From JAUSPI01 sp964650385 (GTDB lineage: Bacteria > Desulfobacterota > Syntrophia > Syntrophales > JADFWA01): DNA of 14,256 bases. The translations under genes were made by a program, and so were the position numbers. Below, piece by piece: positions 7,113 through 12,406 of the stretch. The notes below the pieces were generated by a model. The model ran no database searches. It saw nothing but the letters and a program-made list of their open reading frames with translations, and had not been told where the DNA came from. The stretch's first letter is position 1; the number at the start of each line of letters is the position of its first letter. The DNA lies in the NCBI GenBank assembly GCA_964650385.1, contig CAZYTP010000069.1, forward strand, positions 1 to 14,256. The letters are read 5' to 3'.

Positions 7113-7487
7113 ATGGTAGAATTAGATTTCAAGAAGGGTGAGGGGCTTGTACCGGCTATTGTTCAGGATTATAGGACGAAAGATGTATTGATGTTAGCAT
7201 ATATGAATAAGGAATCATGGTCAAAGACCCTGGAAACAGGTAAAGCTACTTACTGGAGTCGATCGAGAAATACCTTGTGGGTTAAAGGTGAAACATCCGG
7301 CAATCTTCAGCTGGTTAAGGAGATTATGATAGATTGTGATTCCGATACCGTTCTGCTTAAAGTAGAACAGGTAGGAGGAGCCGCATGTCACACCGGTTAC
7401 AATACATGTTTTTATAGAAAGTTATCCGATGGGAAGGTGGATGTTATTGGAAAAAAAATATTTAATTCAGAGGAAGTTTATAAATGA
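7113..7487 (+). CDS. hisI: Phosphoribosyl-AMP cyclohydrolase (monofunctional HisI)
   Basis: Third step of histidine biosynthesis: opens the adenine ring of phosphoribosyl-AMP to give ProFAR; cytoplasmic and metal-dependent. The 124-residue length fits the HisI domain alone, without the HisE pyrophosphohydrolase fused to it in many bacteria. Family motifs are intact: ATYWSRSRNTLWVKGETSGN (45-64), the DCDSD magnesium site (D74, D76, D78) with zinc ligand C75, and GGAACHTGYNTCFYR with C92 and C99. Start is the ATG at 7113 with AAGGGG 7 bases upstream. Its TGA overlaps the hisG ATG (ATGA), so the two are translationally coupled. It is the first gene behind the promoter at 7006-7034. Confidence 0.96.
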   Translation: MVELDFKKGEGLVPAIVQDYRTKDVLMLAYMNKESWSKTLETGKATYWSRSRNTLWVKGETSGNLQLVKEIMIDCDSDTVLLKVEQVGGAACHTGYNTCFYRKLSDGKVDVIGKKIFNSEEVYK

Positions 7488-8356
7488 AAAAGTTGAAATT
7501 GGGAATACCAAAAGGGAGCCTGGAGAAGAGTACGGTTGATCTCTTCGGGAAGGCCGGATGGAAAATTTCATACAACAGCAGAAGTTATTTTCCAGATATC
7601 GACGATGAAGAGATTTCTTGTGCCCTTGTCAGAGCTCAGGAAATGGCGCGATATATTGAGGATGGTACACTTGACCTTGGCCTTACCGGGATGGACTGGA
7701 TTGTAGAGAATGAGGCGGATGTTGTTGTAGTTCAGGACCTTATTTATTCAAAAGTTTCAGTAAGACAGGCAAGGTGGGTTTTGGTTGTAACAGAAGACTC
7801 TCCAATAAAGACAATAGAGGATATGGAAGGTAAAAAAATCTCAACGGAACTCGTCAATTTCACGAAGAGATATTTTAAGGAAAGAGGAATAAATGTTGAG
7901 GTAGAATTTTCCTGGGGAGCTACCGAAGCCAAGGTGGTTGAAGGTCTTGTAGATGCGATAGTTGAAGTAACTGAGACCGGGAGTACCCTGAGGGCCAACA
8001 AATTGAAAATCATCCATGAATTGATGAGGACGAATACTCAGTTAATTGCAAACAAAAAAGCGTGGGCAGATACTTGGAAGAGACAGAAGATTGAGCATGT
8101 AAGAGTGCTTCTTGACGGTTCTCTCCGGGCCATGGGTAAGGTTGGATTAAAATTGAATGTTTCCAGGGAAAATCTTGGAAGGGTTATCCTTTTGCTTCCA
8201 TCTTTGAAAGCACCTACCATATCTGAGTTGCATGGTGAAGATTGGTTTGCCGTAGAAAGCATTGTTGACAAGAATATTGTCAGGGAATTAATCCCTCTCT
8301 TACAAGAGGCCGGAGCTGAGGGGTTTATAGAGTATTCACTTAACAAGGTTATCTGA
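7484..8356 (+). CDS. hisG: ATP phosphoribosyltransferase, long form
   Basis: Commits ATP and PRPP to histidine biosynthesis (first step). The 290-residue length and the C-terminal extension after about residue 210 mark the long form, which carries its own regulatory domain (ACT-like, the site of histidine feedback in studied members) and does not need HisZ. Supporting motifs: LGIPKGSLEKSTVDLFGKAG (6-25), the DLGLTGMDW segment (64-72), TELVNFTKRYF (121-131), and the PRPP-binding loop EVTETGSTLRAN (161-172). The ATG overlaps the hisI stop by 4 bp. hisB follows after 48 nt once the artificial gap is removed. No anomalies seen. Confidence 0.96.
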   Translation: MKKLKLGIPKGSLEKSTVDLFGKAGWKISYNSRSYFPDIDDEEISCALVRAQEMARYIEDGTLDLGLTGMDWIVENEADVVVVQDLIYSKVSVRQARWVLVVTEDSPIKTIEDMEGKKISTELVNFTKRYFKERGINVEVEFSWGATEAKVVEGLVDAIVEVTETGSTLRANKLKIIHELMRTNTQLIANKKAWADTWKRQKIEHVRVLLDGSLRAMGKVGLKLNVSRENLGRVILLLPSLKAPTISELHGEDWFAVESIVDKNIVRELIPLLQEAGAEGFIEYSLNKVI

Positions 8357-8371
8357 CCAAAGCTCGATTTT

Positions 8372-8581
8372 TTAGATTCATCTTATCTGAAAGGATTGTT
8401 GATTATGGTAAGGAAAGCTAAAGTAGNNNNNNNNNNNNNNNNNNNNNNNNNNNNNNNNNNNNNNNNNNNNNNNNNNNNNNNNNNNNNNNNNNNNNNNNNN
8501 NNNNNNNNNNNNNNNNNNNNNNNNNNTTAGATTCATCTTATCTGAAAGGATTGTTGATTATGGTAAGGAAAGCTAAAGTAG
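8372..8581. other. Second scaffold gap flanked by 55-bp duplicates (assembly artefact)
   Basis: Ns fill 8427-8526 (exactly 100). Bases 8372-8426 and 8527-8581 are identical over 55 bases and include the hisB ribosome binding site and first codons. Collapsing the duplicate leaves one hisB start and a 48-nt hisG-hisB spacer. Both gaps in the window have the same 55-base overlap and the same N count, pointing to a common assembly cause. Confidence 0.93.
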
Positions 8582-9147
8582 AGAGAAAGACGGCTGAAAC
8601 AGAAATAACAGTTGATGTGAATCTTGATGGAACAGGAAATGGTGAAATATCAACCACCATACCTTTTCTCAATCACATGCTTAGCCTTATGGTAAAACAT
8701 GGTTTTTTCAATCTTGTTCTGGAGGGGAGAGGAGATATCGATGTTGATTATCATCATCTGATTGAGGATATCGGGATCTGCTTGGGCAAGGCGGTAAAAA
8801 AGGCTTTGGGCAGTAAAGAGGGAATTAGTCGCTATGGATCGGCTGTCGTTCCAATGGATGAAAGCCTCTGTAGAGTTGATATAGATATTTCGGGGAGACC
8901 TTACCTTGTTTTTAATGCGGAGTTTAGCCAGAAAAAAATAGGGGATTTTGATCCGGATCTGCTCAGGGATTTTTTCAAGTCTTTTTCTGATAATAGCGGA
9001 ATAACCTTGCACATAAATGTCATATATGGTAGGAATAACCACCACATAGCAGAAGCTATTTTTAAGTCTTTTGCGAGGGCACTGGACATGTCAACTTCCA
9101 TTGATGACAAGATAAAAGGAGTGCTTTCAACAAAGGGTAAACTGTAA
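8560..9147 (+). CDS. hisB: Imidazoleglycerol-phosphate dehydratase (monofunctional HisB)
   Basis: Manganese-dependent dehydration of imidazole glycerol phosphate to imidazole acetol phosphate, the sixth step of histidine biosynthesis. The 195-residue length matches the stand-alone dehydratase; there is no histidinol-phosphatase domain. The metal-binding histidine motifs of both sequence halves are present: IPFLNHML and DVDYHHLIEDIGICLG in the first, GRNNHHIAEAIFKSFARAL in the second. The ATG at 8560 is preferred over the in-frame TTG at 8551 because GAAAGGA ends at 8550, giving a 9-base spacing. The first 22 bases also occur before the N gap (from 8405), the overlap copy of the same start, so the real gene is 588 bp and continuous. 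A palindromic repeat begins 9 bases after the stop. Confidence 0.96.
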   Translation: MVRKAKVERKTAETEITVDVNLDGTGNGEISTTIPFLNHMLSLMVKHGFFNLVLEGRGDIDVDYHHLIEDIGICLGKAVKKALGSKEGISRYGSAVVPMDESLCRVDIDISGRPYLVFNAEFSQKKIGDFDPDLLRDFFKSFSDNSGITLHINVIYGRNNHHIAEAIFKSFARALDMSTSIDDKIKGVLSTKGKL

Positions 9148-9155
9148 GTAACAAA

Positions 9156-9253
9156 AAGTGCCTAAAGTGCCTAAAGTGATCTAAAGTGTCTAAATTGAAC
9201 TAAAGTTAAGGGTAATTATCTTTAACTTTAGGCACTTCAAACTTTAGACACTT
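9156..9253. repeat. Nested palindrome of AAGTGCCTAAAGT units, copy 1
   Basis: Fills nearly all of the hisB-lipoprotein gap. AAGTGCCTAAAGT (9156-9168) pairs with 9225-9237; CTAAAGTTAA (9200-9209) with 9222-9231; AAGTGTCTAAA (9184-9194) with 9243-9253. The left arm contains about four tandem copies of CTAAAGTG variants with an 8-10 base period. The partners overlap, so alternative folds are possible. The same 13-base unit recurs in inverted pairs at 11610-11664. There is no uridine run after it, so it is not a standard terminator. Confidence 0.75.
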
Positions 9254-9264
9254 CAGCAGGGGGG

Positions 9265-9975
9265 GTGATACTCATCAAGAAGAGTTCTTTAAAAGTTATT
9301 GTATGGGTGTCATGCTTCTTTATATCTGTTTTTCTCCCATTTTTCATTTCCGGTTGTACTTCTAAAGCGGGTATCGAGACAGATTCTTCTCGCAAGGGTG
9401 CGGCTGTCTTGAGTAGGATTGCAGTTGTTCCCTTTCAGATAGTGGTTCCAGAAGAAGCTTCTGTCAATACCGTTCGTTGTCCTCTGAGTGGAACAATCTT
9501 CAGGACGTGTAAATCTTCAGAGGGTGCTGAGAAGATAGTTGAGGAGACATTTTTCAGGAAGCTCAAGGATTCCAAACAATTTATCCTGATTCCCACTGAT
9601 AGAGTCGGTGGTGTTTACAGGAGGATATCGATCGATTCACTCAAAGTAAACCCGCTTGAAATATTGAGAAAAGTTGGCACAGAGCTGGGTGCGGATGGTG
9701 TCGTGGCGGGATATGTTTACCGCTACAGAGAAAGAGAAGGATATCCCTATTCTGCTGAGAAACCTGCTTCTGTAGCCTTTGGTATATATTTAATCAGGGT
9801 CAACGATGGAACACTGGTATGGAGAGGTGTTTTTGACAGGACGCAGAGATCGCTTTTGGAAAATATTCTTCAGGTTTCATCTTTCTTTAAATCTAAAGGG
9901 AGATGGATTACTGCAGCGGAATTATCTGAAATTGGGATAGACGAGGTCTTAAAGAACTTTCCTAACCTGCAATAA
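9265..9975 (+). CDS. Predicted lipoprotein of unknown function between hisB and hisA
   Basis: I do not recognise a specific family. As called (GTG at 9265, 236 residues) it has a signal peptide with a hydrophobic core at about 9-29 and a lipobox I-S-G-C with the lipidated cysteine at 31, so an envelope lipoprotein is expected. The mature part has RIAVVPFQ (about 51-58), two cysteines ten residues apart (C72, C82), VEETFFRKL, an ADGVVAGYVYRYRERE strand (about 144-160) and SVAFGIYLIRVNDGTLVWRG. The pattern (AVVPF..., a helix, then ADGVVxGxV and a strand ending in LVW) resembles the CsgG/LpoB/TolB-N type lipoprotein fold; that is fold-level inference only. The start is uncertain: the Shine-Dalgarno-like GGGGGTGAT (9261-9269) overlaps the GTG and would better serve an ATC codon at 9274, giving a protein beginning KKSSLK. 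It lies in the his gene run but has no visible link to histidine synthesis. Confidence 0.75.
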   Translation: MILIKKSSLKVIVWVSCFFISVFLPFFISGCTSKAGIETDSSRKGAAVLSRIAVVPFQIVVPEEASVNTVRCPLSGTIFRTCKSSEGAEKIVEETFFRKLKDSKQFILIPTDRVGGVYRRISIDSLKVNPLEILRKVGTELGADGVVAGYVYRYREREGYPYSAEKPASVAFGIYLIRVNDGTLVWRGVFDRTQRSLLENILQVSSFFKSKGRWITAAELSEIGIDEVLKNFPNLQ

Positions 9976-10114
9976 AGAGACCTCTGAAAAAAATTTCATC
10001 TTGAGGGCATACTCTTCAAACTTCACTTGAACTGAACAGCGAGCGAACACGAAAAATATTTTACTTACCCCGATCAACGGGATAAGTCCCACTAAAGGGG
10101 ATAAATGCGTTAAC

Positions 10115-10143
10115 GAAATTATTTTCTGGCACAAAATAATTTC
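10115..10143. repeat. AT-rich perfect hairpin
   Basis: GAAATTATTTT at 10115-10125 pairs with AAAATAATTTC at 10133-10143 around a 7-base loop CTGGCAC. On the plus strand no T-run follows the stem. It could be a transcript-end hairpin for the lipoprotein gene or part of an interspersed element with the REP-like hairpin downstream. Confidence 0.4.
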
Positions 10144-10187
10144 TAACTTACTAAACAGTCGGAGATTATTCTTCGAATTACTTCGTT

Positions 10188-10213
10188 CCCCGCAACTTGT
10201 TGCGGGGAGCTTC
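10188..10213. repeat. REP-like hairpin, copy 1
   Basis: CCCCGCAAC (10188-10196) pairs with GTTGCGGGG (10199-10207) over a minimal loop. The 12 bases GCGGGGAGCTTC (10202-10213) are the exact reverse complement of GAAGCTCCCCGC at 12211-12222 in the yqeY-dnaG gap, showing two copies of one family in opposite orientation. This is typical of repetitive extragenic palindromes. Confidence 0.6.
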
Positions 10214-10405
10214 AATTTTATGAAATTATGTCAGAATGACCTGCGTTGTACGCGGGGATGAATAGGCATCCTTCTAATTCCCTTCCCTCCGTTGTAATAA
10301 GGTTAAGGAGAGAGGAAAACATTATAAATCTTTCAAACTTCCCCCGCTTAGTCCTCCCACATCAAGAGGAAAGGGACGGTTAGTGATGTCCCAAAGGAGT
10401 CTAAT

Positions 10406-11152
10406 TTGATCATAATACCTGCCATAGACTTAAAAGGTGGTAAGTGTGTACGTCTGCTTCAGGGCGATTTTAGTCGTGCCACGGTATATTCGGATAATCC
10501 TGCTGAGGTTGCCAGAATATGGCAGGATAAGGGTGCAGAGCGGATTCATATTGTTGATTTGGATGGTTCTCTTGCTGGTTTTCCCAGAAATAAAGAGGTC
10601 ATCAGAGAGATCATTTTGGAGACAGATGTTCCTGTTCAGGTTGGTGGCGGGATAAGAGATATGAAAACCCTCGACGATTACCTCGAAATGGGAGTGCACA
10701 GGGTCATACTGGGAACGGCTGCCCTGAAAGATAGAAAATTTATGAGGGATGCCTGCACAGCTAACGAGGGTAAAGTTATTCTTGGCATTGATGCGAGTGG
10801 TGGAAAAGTGGCTGTTGAAGCGTGGACGGAAGGGATGACCGAATCGGCTCTGGAAGTGGCAAAGAGTTATGAAGGATATGGACTGGATGCAATCGTGTAT
10901 ACTGATATTGAAAGAGACGGTATGGAAGTTGGTGTAAATATAGAAGCTACAAGAAACCTTGCATCATCTGTGGATATTTCGGTGATAGCCTCTGGTGGTG
11001 TATCAAATATTCATGATATTGAAAAGCTGCTTGAGATTGAGAGATTCGGTGTCGTCGGGGTTATCATTGGAAAAGCCCTCTATAGCGGTGCGTTGCGTTT
11101 GGAGGATGTCCTTTGTAGAGTTTCGGGTTCAGAGTTCAAAGTTCAAAGTTAA
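10406..11152 (+). CDS. hisA: ProFAR isomerase (HisA) with a repeat-derived C-terminal tail
   Basis: Amadori isomerisation of ProFAR to PRFAR in histidine biosynthesis; cytoplasmic (beta-alpha)8 barrel. The catalytic aspartates are present: D8 in PAIDLKGGKCVRL and D129 in ILGIDASGG. VQVGGGIRD, the VEAWTE tryptophan (W140), YTDIERDGM, IASGGVSN and the phosphate-binding VIIGKALYSG are also intact. The start is the TTG at 10406, with AAAGGAG 6-7 bases upstream; the product is 248 residues. The last nine or so residues (SGSEFKVQS) and the stop codon are encoded by the left arm of a palindromic repeat (11125-11191), which appears to have replaced the original 3' end. The barrel itself should be unaffected. 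hisH and hisF, usual neighbours, are absent here. Confidence 0.95.
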   Translation: MIIIPAIDLKGGKCVRLLQGDFSRATVYSDNPAEVARIWQDKGAERIHIVDLDGSLAGFPRNKEVIREIILETDVPVQVGGGIRDMKTLDDYLEMGVHRVILGTAALKDRKFMRDACTANEGKVILGIDASGGKVAVEAWTEGMTESALEVAKSYEGYGLDAIVYTDIERDGMEVGVNIEATRNLASSVDISVIASGGVSNIHDIEKLLEIERFGVVGVIIGKALYSGALRLEDVLCRVSGSEFKVQS

Positions 11153-11191
11153 ACTCAAAACCCGAAACCCGAAACTTTGAACTCAGAACCC
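11125..11191. repeat. Palindrome of GAGTTCAAAGTT type, copy 1
   Basis: GGGTTCAGAGTTCAAAGTT (11125-11143) pairs with 11173-11191 over 19 bp with one mismatch. Between the arms are a tandem GTTCAAAGTT unit and repeated AACCCGAAACCCGAAA. The left arm encodes the end of hisA; the right arm ends a few bases before the HIT ribosome binding site. GAGTTCAAAGTT and its complement recur at 14179-14224 after dnaG, so this is an interspersed family. Confidence 0.75.
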
Positions 11192-11205
11192 GGAGGGATA
11201 TTAGG

Positions 11206-11550
11206 ATGGAAGATTGTATCTTTTGTAAAATTGTCAACGGTGAAATACCAAGCACCAAGGTTTATGAAAATGAAAAGGTGCTGGCCTTTAATGATATAAA
11301 TCCAATGGCTCCTGTCCATGTAATTATTATACCAAAGGAGCATATACCAACGCTCCTGGATGTGACGCCGGAAAAAATGGATATACTTGTTGCTATGTTT
11401 TCGGCTGCACAGAAGGTAGCGAAGATCAATAACATTGACAAGAAGGGATTCAGGATGGTTATAAATTGTAATCAAGAAGGGGGGCAGATAATCTTTCACC
11501 TTCATATGCATGTTTTGGGAGGTAGAAGATTGAAGGATGAGCTGAACTGA
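11206..11550 (+). CDS. HIT-family (histidine triad) nucleotide-binding protein
   Basis: A small HINT/PKCI-type protein; characterised relatives hydrolyse nucleoside phosphoramidates and adenylates, but the physiological substrate is usually unknown. The 114-residue product shows the whole family pattern: N-terminal DCIFCKIVNGEIP with C4 and C7, VLAFNDINPMAPVHVIIIPK, and the catalytic triad motif H98-L-H100-M-H102 followed by VLGGR. Start ATG at 11206 with GGAGG 9 bases upstream. It lies 53 bp after hisA, the gap being almost entirely palindromic repeat, and precedes a new promoter for yqeY-dnaG. Confidence 0.95.
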   Translation: MEDCIFCKIVNGEIPSTKVYENEKVLAFNDINPMAPVHVIIIPKEHIPTLLDVTPEKMDILVAMFSAAQKVAKINNIDKKGFRMVINCNQEGGQIIFHLHMHVLGGRRLKDELN

Positions 11551-11559
11551 CAATATTTA

Positions 11560-11587
11560 TTGACAAATCAAAAAAACTTCATATATT
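11560..11587 (+). promoter_or_regulatory. Predicted sigma70-type promoter of yqeY-dnaG
   Basis: A perfect -35 TTGACA (11560-11565) and a -10 TATATT (11582-11587; 5 of 6) with a 16-base spacer, starting 10 bases after the HIT stop codon. TATTAA at 11584-11589 is an alternative -10 with 18-base spacing. Transcription would begin near 11594, so the leader would contain the palindromic element at 11591-11682. Confidence 0.6.
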
Positions 11588-11590
11588 AAT

Positions 11591-11682
11591 TTTAAGTGCT
11601 TAAAGTTGTAAGTGCCTAAAGTGAACTAGAGTTAACTGACTAAAATTCTTAACTTTAGGCACTTTAGTTCACTTTACACTTT
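11591..11682. repeat. Nested palindrome of AAGTGCCTAAAGT units, copy 2
   Basis: AAGTGCCTAAAGT (11610-11622) pairs with 11652-11664, and AAAGTGAACTA (11618-11628) with 11665-11675, so the arms overlap. Flanking TTTAAGTG and CACTTTAA ends extend it. It carries the same 13-base unit as the element after hisB (9156-9253) but with a different centre. It lies between the predicted yqeY promoter and the yqeY start codon. Confidence 0.75.
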
Positions 11683-11711
11683 AAATTTATAATAATTGAG
11701 TGGGTGATATT

Positions 11712-12158
11712 GTGAATTTGAAGGAAAAAATTAACAGTGAAATGGTTTCAGCTGCGAAGGCCAAAGATAAGATAAAATTGTCCGCTATACGTATGATTAA
11801 ATCGGCTTTGCATAATAAAGAAATTGATTTAAAGAGGGAATTAAGTGATGAGGAGTTACTGCAGGTGCTGTCTTCTATTGTGAAACAGAGGAAGGACTCG
11901 ATAGAACAGTTCAGAAAGGGTGGAAGAGTAGATCTGGTTGAAAAAGAAGAAAAAGAGCTTGCGGTTGTCCAGTTTTTTATGCCTGAACAGTTGTCAGAAG
12001 AGGAAATAGAAGAGGAAATAGAAAAAGCTATAGAAGATGTTGGGGCAGTCAGCATTAAGGATATGGGAAAGGTTATGAAAGTAGTTATGCCAAGATTGAC
12101 CGGCAGGGCCGATGGGAAAATTGTAAGCGACAAGGTAAAGGCAAAGCTGTCTGCTTGA
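11712..12158 (+). CDS. yqeY: GatB/YqeY domain protein
   Basis: A stand-alone protein related to the tail domain of the GatB amidotransferase subunit; thought to be tRNA-associated, though its precise role is not established. Starting at the GTG at 11712 (MNLKEKINSEM) it is 148 residues, the usual family length. The upstream GTG at 11700 would add four residues but overlaps GTGGGTGAT, which reads as the Shine-Dalgarno sequence for 11712. Typical stretches: AKDKIKLSAIRMIKSALHN, VKQRKDSIEQFRKGGR, EKELAVVQFFMPEQLSEEE, and DMGKVMKVVMPRLTGRADGK near the end. It precedes dnaG, a neighbourhood common in bacteria, and is the first gene behind the promoter at 11560-11587. Confidence 0.93.
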   Translation: MNLKEKINSEMVSAAKAKDKIKLSAIRMIKSALHNKEIDLKRELSDEELLQVLSSIVKQRKDSIEQFRKGGRVDLVEKEEKELAVVQFFMPEQLSEEEIEEEIEKAIEDVGAVSIKDMGKVMKVVMPRLTGRADGKIVSDKVKAKLSA

Positions 12159-12210
12159 AGTATAGGTTAGACAATTAATAAGTGAAAAAGTTTACAGTTC
12201 AAGTGAATGT

Positions 12211-12238
12211 GAAGCTCCCCGCCCACAGGGCGGGGCTT
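12211..12238. repeat. REP-like hairpin, copy 2
   Basis: CCCCGCCC (12217-12224) pairs with GGGCGGGG (12228-12235) over an ACA loop; AAG/CTT extends it past a 2-base bulge. GAAGCTCCCCGC (12211-12222) is the exact reverse complement of a segment of the hairpin at 10188-10213. It sits in the 248-nt yqeY-dnaG gap, about 50 bases after the yqeY stop. Confidence 0.6.
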
Positions 12239-12283
12239 GCGGATGGGCTCCCGGTCAAAGACAAAATCTCTAAAGGAGGAAAT

Positions 12284-12400
12284 TTGATATTTTATTTTAT
12301 TTCCCGCAGCATTAATTTGCTATCAGAACCCCCTTTTCATGTTTTTCAAAGGTCTTCCTCAAATCTTTTGTGTTTAATACAAGCCTGTCATAAAGGGTAA
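12284..12400 (+). CDS. Possible 38-residue leader peptide upstream of dnaG (doubtful)
   Basis: A strong AAAGGAGG (12272-12279) stands 4 bases before a TTG that opens a 38-codon frame starting IFYFISRS and ending CHKG. Its TAA at 12398-12400 overlaps the end of the dnaG ribosome binding site (AAAGGGT) and lies 6 bases before the dnaG start, in the same frame. The peptide resembles nothing I know and the codon use is not distinctive. Translation here could help open or couple dnaG translation, but the frame may be accidental. Confidence 0.22.
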   Translation: MIFYFISRSINLLSEPPFHVFQRSSSNLLCLIQACHKG

Positions 12401-12406
12401 AGAGTA

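Larger units (their letters stand above)
9976..10405. other. 430-nt intergenic region with several hairpins, no gene
   Basis: Between the lipoprotein and hisA. It contains a perfect 11-bp AT-rich hairpin (GAAATTATTTT, 10115-10125 with 10133-10143), a GC-rich REP-like hairpin (10188-10207), and a small GGATG/CATCC pair (10256-10271). A minus-strand frame across 9949-10215 starts with TTG inside the hairpin, lacks a Shine-Dalgarno sequence and overlaps the lipoprotein end; I do not call it a gene. The last 20 bases hold the hisA ribosome binding site. A hisA promoter may lie here, but I see no clear one. Confidence 0.6.

Noticed and set aside
9156..9253. CRISPR-like array from the repeated CTAAAGTG units
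   Set aside because: Units are 8-10 bases, directly adjacent without spacers, and are followed by their inverted copies; this is a palindrome, not a CRISPR.
9156..9253. Intrinsic terminator after hisB
   Set aside because: The stems are long but neither strand has a T-run after them, and the element matches a repeat found elsewhere in the window.
9949..10215. 88-codon minus-strand gene
   Set aside because: TTG start inside a hairpin arm, no Shine-Dalgarno sequence, overlap with the lipoprotein 3' end, and no recognisable domain.
12182..12283. N-terminal extension of the short frame upstream of dnaG, starting at the GTG at 12182
   Set aside because: It runs through the REP-like hairpin and has no ribosome binding site; only the part from 12284 has any support.
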